A DNA stretch of 64,000 nucleotides from Bacteroidia bacterium (lineage in GTDB: Bacteria; Bacteroidota; Bacteroidia; UKL13-3), in assembly GCA_021740845.1 (NCBI GenBank), contig JAIOYZ010000002.1, forward strand, positions 124,001 through 188,000, read 5' to 3'. Position 1 is the stretch's first letter, and every line of letters begins with the position of its first letter. The position numbers were made by a program, and so were the translations under genes. Of the stretch, positions 8,754 through 16,289 are shown piece by piece. A model generated the notes under the pieces. That model made no database searches, had not been told where the DNA came from, and saw nothing but the letters and a program-made list of their open reading frames with translations.

Positions 8754-11700
8754 TTAATACCTTGGGTCAGGCCTAGTTGCCAACTTTGCCATTTTATTAA
8801 CCTCTAAGGTATAGAAACCAAACTCCTCCGTTACTTTTCCTTCAACTAGATAAACGCCTCTTCCAGCAAACGGAAATTTTGTTAAGCTTTGTGCAAAATG
8901 TGTGGTATCAAAGAAATTACTTTCTACATCGTAAAAGGTTCCAAAAGCCATATAATCGTTCTTTATCGTTTTTACAGATTTTGTAGTTACATAGTTGCCA
9001 ACCATGCGTATGGTTTGATCCAAATATTTGCTCATATCTTTGGCAAGCACATCTCCCCTATATTCTGTTTGTAGCAAATCGAAATCCGTCATGCTCACTG
9101 GAAATCCTAGGAGTTCTATTTCGTCGTAAGCATCTTCAATGGAGTTATGAACCAATGCAGGCAAGGTAAATTCTTTCTGTGGTTCAGTGAATAAAATAGA
9201 TTGCATAGTTTCTTGAACCAAGGTTTGTATAGCTTCTGGCTGACCCGACACGCTTGTTCTAGAACGACTAACAGTGTTAGGCTGCGCATTTTTTTTTGTA
9301 GATTTGCCAACATCTGGATTAGCCATATACGCCTGCCACATTAAATGCTTTTTACCTGCGCCGCAAAATTTAAGTGCACCTGCTTTAATTAATATTTTTA
9401 CTTGCAGAACGCTTATATCAACCCTGGCCATAAAATCAGCAAAGCTCAAAAACGGGCCATTGGCGTTGCGTTCAAACAGAATAGCTTCAACAGATTTGCG
9501 TTCAAGACTATCTATATGCGTAAACCCTAAATAAACATCTTCTCCTTTGATATTGGTAAATTGCTCTGATTGGTTTACGCAGGGTAAATGAACCTTTGCT
9601 CCTGTTTTCTTTAACTCATTTACATAAACCCAGGTTCTATAAAAGCCACCAAAATTATTTATAACCGCCACCATAAACTCCATAGGATAATAGGTTTTGA
9701 GAAACAAGCTCTGAAAACTTTCAACGGCAAAGGAGGCCGAATGCGCCTTGCTAAAAGAGTATCCCGCAAAACTTTCTATTTGTCGCCACACTTCTTTTGT
9801 GAGTTCATCTGCATATCCCTTCTCTTTGCAATGCGCAAAGAATTTATCTACTATCCTTTGAAACTCTGCTTTAGAACGATACTTCCCACTCATGGCTCTT
9901 CGCAGCACATCTGCATCGGCTAAATCTAAGCCCGCAAAATGGTGACAAACTTTCAGCACATCTTCTTGGAAAACCATTACGCCATAAGTTTCTTCCAGTT
10001 GTTCTTGCATTACGGGATGCAAATAATTGATGCTTTTAGGATCATGAAAACGTTGAATATATGCCTTCATCATTCCAGACTTTGCCACTCCCGGACGAAT
10101 GATAGAACTGGCTGCAACCAAGTGAATATAGGTGTCGCATTTTAGCTTTTTCAATAGCCCGCGCATACCGGGACTTTCAATATAAAAACAACCAATACTG
10201 TTGGCATTTTTCAACTGTAGTTTGATGTGTGGATCTGTTTTAAACTTTTGCACTTCATGTACATCCACTTTTATCTTTTTATTTTGCCAAACTAAGTCGG
10301 CAGCATCTTTAATATGCCCTATTCCCCGTTGCGACAAAATGTCGAATTTTTCAAAGCCGATATCTTCAGACATATACATATCCCACTGCACCGTTGGCAA
10401 GCCTACTGGCGGTAAATCAAGTGCTGAATATTGAAAAATGGGCTGCTCAGAAATAAGCACACCGCCCGCATGTATAGATCTATGATTGGGAAAGTCTTGT
10501 ATCTGTTGCGCAATCTGCATCATGTTGGCTATTATGGGAGATTTGCGATCTGCCTTATGCGGATAATCTACCAATATATCAATCTCGCGCTTAGGCAAAC
10601 CATAAACTTTCCCTAACTCTCTATAAATAGAACTACTTCTAAAGGTAGACATGGTGCCTAATAAAGCCGTGTGATCGCGACCATAGCGTTTAAAAATATA
10701 ATCGTGTACTTGAGGTCTTTCTTTCCAACTATAATCAATATCAAAATCTGGTGGAGAGGTTCTTTTCGGGTTCAAAAAACGCTCAAAATACAAGTTCAAT
10801 TCTATGGGATCCACATCGGTAATGCGCAAGCAATAGGCCACTACACTATTGGCTCCACTCCCACGCCCCACATGGTAAAATCCTCTCGACATAGAATACC
10901 GAATAATGTCCCACGTAATTAAGAAATAAGCAGAAAAGCCCAACTTATCAATAATGTCTAGTTCTTTTTGAACCCTTTGTTGAGCAACTATATTGTTGTT
11001 TCCATAGCGATACACCAAACCATCGTAGGCAAGTGTTTCTAGTAGTTGCTTGTCATCATAAACCGAAGAAGAATAAATCTTTTTGTTTTTATGCGTTTTA
11101 AAATCAAAGCTCACTCCACACCTATCCATGAAATTAATCGTATTGCTCAGAATATAATGGTGGTAGCGGCAGGCATGTATCAAGTCGGGTTCAGACATTA
11201 GGTATTCATCTACTGCAGCAATAGAATTTGGATCAAGCCGACTAATTAAAACATTGTTATCTATGGCTCTAAGATGCAAGTGTAGTTGGTAACTCGATGC
11301 ATTTTTAAAGGTTACGGGTTGTTGTAAGATGAGCTTGTTTTTTATTTTGCTTACATCTTTTCGCATCAACTTATTAAGCTCAGAAAGCCGAATACCAATG
11401 AGTTCATGGTCGGCCAAAATGCTTGGGTAATTGGCAAAAGGATAAATCACATAGGTATTTTGCATGTGTTTTAACCTATCGGCATAGGGTTTTCCATAGA
11501 GGTTGTAATCAGATAAAAGTCGGTTTATTTCTTCTATGCCAGAGGTATTTTTAGCAACAGCGGTAAACAGCAAATGGTTACCCTCTCTAAATTCAATTCC
11601 TGCAATGGGTTTAATTCCGTGCTGCTCACAGCATTTTACAAATTCAAAAATACCTGTTGAGCAATTGATATCGGTAATGCCCAAAGAAGTTAAACCCAAG

Positions 11701-11780
11701 TGTTTGGCCTGTAAAACCAAGTCTTCTACCGACATGGTGCCATAGCGTAGGCTGTAGTATGTATGTATATTCCAGAACAT
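8754..11780 (-). CDS. dnaE: DNA polymerase III alpha subunit, damage-cassette (DnaE2/ImuC-like) type
   Basis: C-family polymerase of 1008 residues, shorter than a replicative DnaE (about 1160-1200). Catalytic aspartates are kept: PDFDIDY at 344-350 (D347, D349) and the KFD motif (GFEKFDILSQRGIGH). The AGYSFSKAHSASFA helix motif and a C-terminal OB-like region are present. The N-terminal PHP domain is degenerate: the usual H-x-H is replaced by N-I-H (residues 4-6) and TDH by TDI, so it should lack metal-dependent proofreading. It follows dinB on the same strand after 68 bases. With the divergent S24 repressor this makes a mutagenic repair cassette; the main replicative DnaE is presumably elsewhere. 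Confidence 0.85.
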   Translation of the reverse strand: MFWNIHTYYSLRYGTMSVEDLVLQAKHLGLTSLGITDINCSTGIFEFVKCCEQHGIKPIAGIEFREGNHLLFTAVAKNTSGIEEINRLLSDYNLYGKPYADRLKHMQNTYVIYPFANYPSILADHELIGIRLSELNKLMRKDVSKIKNKLILQQPVTFKNASSYQLHLHLRAIDNNVLISRLDPNSIAAVDEYLMSEPDLIHACRYHHYILSNTINFMDRCGVSFDFKTHKNKKIYSSSVYDDKQLLETLAYDGLVYRYGNNNIVAQQRVQKELDIIDKLGFSAYFLITWDIIRYSMSRGFYHVGRGSGANSVVAYCLRITDVDPIELNLYFERFLNPKRTSPPDFDIDYSWKERPQVHDYIFKRYGRDHTALLGTMSTFRSSSIYRELGKVYGLPKREIDILVDYPHKADRKSPIIANMMQIAQQIQDFPNHRSIHAGGVLISEQPIFQYSALDLPPVGLPTVQWDMYMSEDIGFEKFDILSQRGIGHIKDAADLVWQNKKIKVDVHEVQKFKTDPHIKLQLKNANSIGCFYIESPGMRGLLKKLKCDTYIHLVAASSIIRPGVAKSGMMKAYIQRFHDPKSINYLHPVMQEQLEETYGVMVFQEDVLKVCHHFAGLDLADADVLRRAMSGKYRSKAEFQRIVDKFFAHCKEKGYADELTKEVWRQIESFAGYSFSKAHSASFAVESFQSLFLKTYYPMEFMVAVINNFGGFYRTWVYVNELKKTGAKVHLPCVNQSEQFTNIKGEDVYLGFTHIDSLERKSVEAILFERNANGPFLSFADFMARVDISVLQVKILIKAGALKFCGAGKKHLMWQAYMANPDVGKSTKKNAQPNTVSRSRTSVSGQPEAIQTLVQETMQSILFTEPQKEFTLPALVHNSIEDAYDEIELLGFPVSMTDFDLLQTEYRGDVLAKDMSKYLDQTIRMVGNYVTTKSVKTIKNDYMAFGTFYDVESNFFDTTHFAQSLTKFPFAGRGVYLVEGKVTEEFGFYTLEVNKMAKLATRPDPRY

Positions 11781-11848
11781 AATTTTAATCTTTATACCTT
11801 GTTTTAATTACTAGGCATGAGTTTTTTGAGTATTGTTTCAATTTCTTT

Positions 11849-13012
11849 TTAAGAACCGTGTTTGTCTTTTCGTGTTACGGTGCCACCTCTTGCCACCGCT
11901 TTTTTGCCATACCAATATTTAATTTGATCCAAGGCTTGGTAGAGTTTAATCATCTCTTCGCTGTCTTCAAAGAGATCTATTTGTTGTGCTCCATACACCA
12001 AATTACTCACCTTAACTCCAATCAATCGAATGAGCAAGCGGCGATCGTACACTTTGTTTAATAGCTCTTTTGCTTTGTTTAAGATAGTGTGATCATAAGA
12101 AGTATAAGGAACGCGTGCTTGCATGGTATGCGTTTGAAAATCTGAATACCTTATTTTTACAGTAACTGTGGCGCATAAGCGATTTTGTTTGCGCATATCA
12201 AAACACACATCTTGCACCATTTTAGAAAGTACGCCATGCAAGAACTTTATATCTGTAGTGTCTGTTTCAAAGGTTCGTTCTGAACCAATAGACTTTTGTT
12301 CGCGGTAAGATTCTACTGCTCTATTATCAATACCATTTGCCTTTTCCCAAATTGTTTTTCCGTTATCGCCCATTACTCTACTAATGAGTTCAATTGGCAT
12401 ATTGGCCAATGTTTCGATATACACAATGCCCATATCTCTTAGTGTATGGTATGATTTATCGCCTATACCCGGAATTTTTTTGATAGACAAAGGATACAAA
12501 AAAGGCTTAACTGAACCCTGCGAGACTTCTTTTTCGCCATTTGGTTTGGCTTCACCTGTGGCAATTTTAGAAACGGTTTTATTCACCGATAAACCAAAAG
12601 AAATGGGCAAACCTGTTTCGCTAATGATGCGTTCTCTGAGTTCGTGCATCCATTTATAGGTGCCAAAAAAGCGATCCATTCCAGTAACATCTAAGTAATG
12701 TTCGTCTACAGAAGCTTTCTCTACTAAAGGAGCAGCCTCTTCTATAATTTCAGTTACATCGTGCGATAGCCTGCTATACTTATCCATATCGCCTCTAATC
12801 CAGATGGCTTGCGGACAAAGTCTACGGGCTAATTTTCCGGGCATGGCAGAGTGTACACCAAATTTTCTAGCCTCATAGCTGCAACTAGCCACCACTCCTC
12901 TATCGGCAAATCCACCAATAATTACAGGTTTTCCGTTGAGTGAAGAGTTCTCTAAACGCTCTACCGAAACAAAGAAGGTATCGAGGTCCATATGGGCAAT
13001 TATTCGAGTCAT
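11849..13012 (-). CDS. dinB: DNA polymerase IV (Y family)
   Basis: Translesion polymerase of 387 residues. Catalytic acids are intact: MDLDTFF at 8-14 (D9) and SVDEHYLDVT at 101-110 (D103, E104), with the steric-gate Phe at 13. The thumb HhH region IKKIPGIGDKSYHTLRDMGI is near 177-196. A clamp-binding peptide QQIDLF is at 343-348 and a short basic tail follows. Because the active-site acids are present it is a working polymerase and not the inactive partner ImuB. It is first in an operon with dnaE and is preceded by a GTTA-N7-TAAC palindrome 29-43 bases upstream, the same site found before the S24 gene. Confidence 0.92.
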   Translation of the reverse strand: MTRIIAHMDLDTFFVSVERLENSSLNGKPVIIGGFADRGVVASCSYEARKFGVHSAMPGKLARRLCPQAIWIRGDMDKYSRLSHDVTEIIEEAAPLVEKASVDEHYLDVTGMDRFFGTYKWMHELRERIISETGLPISFGLSVNKTVSKIATGEAKPNGEKEVSQGSVKPFLYPLSIKKIPGIGDKSYHTLRDMGIVYIETLANMPIELISRVMGDNGKTIWEKANGIDNRAVESYREQKSIGSERTFETDTTDIKFLHGVLSKMVQDVCFDMRKQNRLCATVTVKIRYSDFQTHTMQARVPYTSYDHTILNKAKELLNKVYDRRLLIRLIGVKVSNLVYGAQQIDLFEDSEEMIKLYQALDQIKYWYGKKAVARGGTVTRKDKHGS

Positions 13013-13040
13013 TTTTAGTTAATATTTTTAACAATTATTG

Positions 13041-13055
13041 GTTAAATAAATTAAC
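13041..13055. promoter_or_regulatory. Candidate SOS-type operator, dinB side
   Basis: GTTA AATAAAT TAAC, a palindrome with 4-bp arms (GTTAA/TTAAC if the fifth pair is counted). It shares arm sequence and the 7-base spacing with the site at 13260. It ends 29 bases before the dinB start. Confidence 0.45.
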
Positions 13056-13217
13056 TATTATAATTCTAAAAGCAAGAAAAAAAACGCAGGTATCAGTATT
13101 TGAGAGTGTTAAAAAAAGGAGCCGAAAAGAGAATAGAATACCTAAATATTTTTTTGCCCTTGGTATACAGGTTTGGTAAAGGGTTCAGCTTTTTGGAGGT
13201 GATTTATTGAAAATTTA

Positions 13218-13249
13218 TTTGCATTTCCAAAAAATTGATAATACTTTTG
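13218..13249 (+). promoter_or_regulatory. Promoter of the S24 repressor gene
   Basis: TTTG at 13218-13221, 20 bases, TACTTTTG at 13242-13249. The predicted start is near 13256, so the palindrome at 13260-13274 falls at about +4 to +18, a position where a bound repressor would block transcription. The leader is about 120 bases. Confidence 0.55.
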
Positions 13250-13259
13250 ACATGTATTT

Positions 13260-13274
13260 GTTAATTTAAGTAAC
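13260..13274. promoter_or_regulatory. Candidate SOS-type operator, repressor side
   Basis: GTTA ATTTAAG TAAC; with the flanking TT and AA it becomes TTGTTA-N7-TAACAA at 13258-13276. It is the same arm and spacer pattern as the site near dinB and lies just downstream of the predicted transcription start. Confidence 0.5.
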
Positions 13275-13374
13275 AATAGTACTCGCCCTTCCAAAGACAA
13301 TTAAACACCTAATTAGTCGGAACAGGTTTACTATCAATACGTTTTTAAAAGACAATACCTAAACAAACCTAATT

Positions 13375-14088
13375 ATGTATCTATCTAGTAACATTAAATT
13401 TCTCCGAAAAAGGAAAAACTTTAGTCAGGAAGAAATGGCGCTCGCTTTAGAGTCTAAGCGTTCTGTTTTGAATAGCTACGAGAACAATATTGCCTCGCCT
13501 CCCATAGACATGGCTATACGTATCTCCGATTATTTTAGGATTAGCTTAGATACTTTATTAAGAATAGACCTTACCCGCTTGCCCGAATCTAAAGTGGGCG
13601 AATTGGAGCGCGGCTTAGAGGATTATATCAAAGGCAAGTATTTGCGAATTATTGCCACCACCACCAATTCGGATAATATAGACAATATTGAACTTGTTTC
13701 GGAAAAAGCACATGCTGGATATGCGGCAGGTTATTCGGATATGCAGTTTATCTCTGAGTTGCCTCAATTTAGCTTACCCTTTTTGGATAGACGAAAAAAA
13801 TACAGAAGCTTTCAAATTAGTGGAGATTCTATGCTACCCATTCAGGATAAAACCTATGTTACCTGCGAGTATGTGGAAGATTGGAGTTCTCTCAAAGACG
13901 GGCTTTGTTATGTTATTCTAACAAAAGAAGATGGTATTGTATTTAAACGAGTTTATAATGAAATAGCCAAAACGCAGAGGCTAGTACTTATTTCTAATAA
14001 CCCTATTTATAAGCCTTACGAAGTAAATATTGAAGATGTTCTGGAGATCTGGAAATACGTGATGGATCACAGCAAAACATTGGATTGA
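13375..14088 (+). CDS. XRE-family repressor with S24 (LexA/UmuD-like) self-cleavage domain
   Basis: 237 residues in two domains. An N-terminal Cro/C1-type helix-turn-helix spans about 5-60 (IKFLRKRKNFSQEEMALALE). A C-terminal S24 peptidase domain carries the Ser-Lys dyad in SGDSM (S152) and VFKRV (K191). Between them, AHAGYAAGYSD at 112-122 offers Ala-Gly bonds like the LexA cleavage site. RecA-stimulated autocleavage is therefore expected to relieve repression after DNA damage. It is divergent from dinB-dnaE with shared palindromes in the gap. A phage-type repressor is the alternative, but no phage genes are near. Confidence 0.88.
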   Translation: MYLSSNIKFLRKRKNFSQEEMALALESKRSVLNSYENNIASPPIDMAIRISDYFRISLDTLLRIDLTRLPESKVGELERGLEDYIKGKYLRIIATTTNSDNIDNIELVSEKAHAGYAAGYSDMQFISELPQFSLPFLDRRKKYRSFQISGDSMLPIQDKTYVTCEYVEDWSSLKDGLCYVILTKEDGIVFKRVYNEIAKTQRLVLISNNPIYKPYEVNIEDVLEIWKYVMDHSKTLD

Positions 14089-14112
14089 TAGAATCAGTCT
14101 GATTGATTACAC

Positions 14113-14146
14113 AAAATGGGCAGCTTTAGGGCTGCCTTTTTTGTTT
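14113..14146 (+). terminator. Terminator after the S24 repressor gene
   Basis: GGCAGC (14119-14124) pairs with GCTGCC (14131-14136) around TTTAGG, followed by six T. It begins about 25 bases after the stop codon. Confidence 0.8.
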
Positions 14147-14156
14147 TAACTAAGCT

Positions 14157-15329
14157 CTAGTTTTTAACTATTTTCTTCAAATAAACGCTATTACCAAATG
14201 TCAATTCAATAAAGTATATCCCAGGCTCTAATTCGGTTAAGTTCAATTGAACATCCTTCATGTCCAAATTTTCTTTACTTAAATTGGAGATAATCTTTCC
14301 TTGAATAGTTAGTATCCTAAGTGAATTAACATCTCTGTCGCAATTAATACTAACTATTGATGATACTGGGTTAGGAAATATATTTATAGCACTATTTGAG
14401 GCGACCATTTCTAAACCTGCAGGTATCACTCGCGTAGTTAATTTCTTCCAATCGTAAAAGGCATATACGGGATAATGATCGGATGTATTGTTACTAAAAC
14501 CTGTGCAATAGCTGGGTGCATTATCAAACACATGAGCCGTTCCTTTTAGATAAATGGAATCAAGGGTTTTGCTGTTTAATATGTGATCAATCATGTTTAC
14601 GCTAAATGCGTAGGAGGATTTACCAATGTCTGTTAATTCCTTACTCGGAAAAGTATAATTGGCATCTAAAAGATTCTTGAATGGCGTAACAGCAGCATTG
14701 TAGGTTGATTGATCCAAATCATCGTTCCAATCGCCTAAAACTATAAATTTCTTACCTTTTAAATTTGCTTCAATATACGTTTTTAGTGCTGCACTCGCTC
14801 CCACTCTTCTGTTATAAGAATCAAGATCTGCATAGGCTTTCATATGCATTACCAAGAAATAGATTGTATCTGTTTTTGTTCCTCCAATAGTTTGTAAGCA
14901 AACTTGCAGTGGTGGTCGTGATGCAAAATTGTAGTTTTCGCTACTGTTTAATGGGATGTCTTTGGTTTCGGTTCCAATGACATTGAACATTGATTTTTTC
15001 CAATACAAACACATCTTTTGCGTTTGCGAAAAAGTAGAAATATAAGTATCATATTTACTAGCCAACGCGGTACTTAAGGTATTATACGTATTATAATTGC
15101 TCATTTCCTCCAAAGCAAAAACGTCTATATCTGTTTTATTCAATAGGGCTAATACATTGGTATACTGTGTTCCTTCATCTGTTGGTCCATTACTTACATC
15201 ACCAAACCATTCAATATTCCAACAGGCTACATCTAATAAGGTATCGTTGCCTAATTTCGGAAAATTTTGTGCTTCTACACAGGCTAGGTTCAAACCGAAC
15301 CCTACTAAAAATAAGAATTTACGAAACAT
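14157..15329 (-). CDS. Secreted endonuclease/exonuclease/phosphatase-fold protein with T9SS sorting domain
   Basis: Start taken at ATG 15329, which begins the signal peptide MFRKFLFLVGFGLNLACVEA; the longer frame adds 15 residues of no secretory character. The start overlaps the upstream stop by 11 bases. The 390-residue protein has an EEP-fold domain: CWNIEWFG, FALEEMSN (metal Glu), VLGDWNDDL and the terminal SDHYPVYAF. A T9SS type A sorting domain follows, from IFPNPVSSIVSI to FIELTFGNSVYLKKIVKN. It is probably a cell-surface or released DNase or phosphodiesterase. A near-exact dispersed motif copy (15286-15300) encodes part of the signal peptide (F-G-L-N). Confidence 0.88.
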   Translation of the reverse strand: MFRKFLFLVGFGLNLACVEAQNFPKLGNDTLLDVACWNIEWFGDVSNGPTDEGTQYTNVLALLNKTDIDVFALEEMSNYNTYNTLSTALASKYDTYISTFSQTQKMCLYWKKSMFNVIGTETKDIPLNSSENYNFASRPPLQVCLQTIGGTKTDTIYFLVMHMKAYADLDSYNRRVGASAALKTYIEANLKGKKFIVLGDWNDDLDQSTYNAAVTPFKNLLDANYTFPSKELTDIGKSSYAFSVNMIDHILNSKTLDSIYLKGTAHVFDNAPSYCTGFSNNTSDHYPVYAFYDWKKLTTRVIPAGLEMVASNSAINIFPNPVSSIVSINCDRDVNSLRILTIQGKIISNLSKENLDMKDVQLNLTELEPGIYFIELTFGNSVYLKKIVKN

Positions 15330-16281
15330 GTTTTTTGTTTTGATAAAGCAGCCAAAGGTAAGCACTAAAACCAAATAGCAAAGTTAAGATTGTTTGAAAT
15401 CCATGGATTACCAAAGCCAATGCATTTCCTGTTACTAAATTTACCCCCATTAGCAATAAAGCCTGACTAACCACATAATGGTAAGCGCCCGCGGAGCCAG
15501 CCTGAATGGGCAATGAGCGAGCAACTACCCCCAAAACCATGATTAAAAAAGCATCGTATAAACTTAACTGAGAAGACTCTTTAAACATAAAAAACCAGAG
15601 GTAGGTCATTAAGAAAAAGCCCACCCAAATGGCCAAGGTATGCAAAATAAAACCCTTTGCGTTGGGCATTTTAAGCATTAAAAATATGTTTTGAACCAAT
15701 TTATTAAGCCAAATACTTACCTGATCTTTTCTATTTTTTAGCAGCTGATATCCAACTAAGACTGCGGACAATACTAGGAACAAAAGTAAACCCTTTTTAG
15801 GCGTGAACAATTCCATATCCTTTGTAAAGTAGTTTAGCAATTCTCCTTCTTTTATAAATTCTGCTCCAAAAGCCCAAAGGATGATTATCAATAAACACAG
15901 CATGTCGGCCAACCGCTCAAATACAATTGTAGATAAGCTATCATTTACAGGATAATTCAAGGATTTTTTCAGTACAATTGCTCTAGAAATTTCGCCCAAT
16001 CTAGGAATTGCAAAGTTTACCAAATAGCCTGTTGCTAAAGAGGCTAGCAAGTAATTTGCTGGAGCCTTTATTTTTATCGTTTCAAATAAGAGTTGCCAAC
16101 GTTTAACGCGTGAAATATAAACGCCTATTGAAACAATTAAAACAGGAATCATCACCCAAAATTCACCTTTGTTTATTACTAAGAGTATATCAGAAAAATC
16201 TGTTTTTCTAAAACTTAGGTAAAGTAGAAAAACACCTAAAGATGCAAATAATAGCGTTTGAAGTACAATTGATTTTTTCAA
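15319..16281 (-). CDS. Lysylphosphatidylglycerol synthase/flippase-like membrane protein (UPF0104)
   Basis: 320 residues with about eight hydrophobic helices and the conserved PRLGEISRAIVLKK segment near residue 95-108, together with the QAGSAGAYHYV motif near 257. This is the transmembrane domain family related to the flippase half of MprF, without the aminoacyl-transferase domain. In Bacteroidota such stand-alone copies are of unknown substrate, probably lipid-linked. It starts 8 bases after the upstream 911-residue gene ends and overlaps the next gene by 11 bases, so the three are likely one operon. Confidence 0.85.
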   Translation of the reverse strand: MKKSIVLQTLLFASLGVFLLYLSFRKTDFSDILLVINKGEFWVMIPVLIVSIGVYISRVKRWQLLFETIKIKAPANYLLASLATGYLVNFAIPRLGEISRAIVLKKSLNYPVNDSLSTIVFERLADMLCLLIIILWAFGAEFIKEGELLNYFTKDMELFTPKKGLLLFLVLSAVLVGYQLLKNRKDQVSIWLNKLVQNIFLMLKMPNAKGFILHTLAIWVGFFLMTYLWFFMFKESSQLSLYDAFLIMVLGVVARSLPIQAGSAGAYHYVVSQALLLMGVNLVTGNALALVIHGFQTILTLLFGFSAYLWLLYQNKKHVS

Positions 16282-16289
16282 CGTCTTAA

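Larger units (their letters stand above)
13013..13374. promoter_or_regulatory. Divergent control region between dinB and the S24 repressor
   Basis: 362 AT-rich bases with no gene. It holds a good promoter for the S24 gene (13218-13249) and two copies of the palindrome GTTA-N7-TAAC, one by each start (13041-13055 and 13260-13274). A further inverted repeat, TTTAAC-N8-GTTAAA at 13027-13046, overlaps the dinB-side copy. The layout fits repression of both transcripts by the S24 protein. Confidence 0.55.

Noticed and set aside
11849-13012. ImuB instead of DinB
   Set aside because: ImuB lacks the catalytic acids; here D9, D103 and E104 are all present.
13375-14088. Prophage repressor
   Set aside because: No integrase, structural or lysis genes lie nearby; the partner genes are DNA polymerases, which fits a damage cassette.
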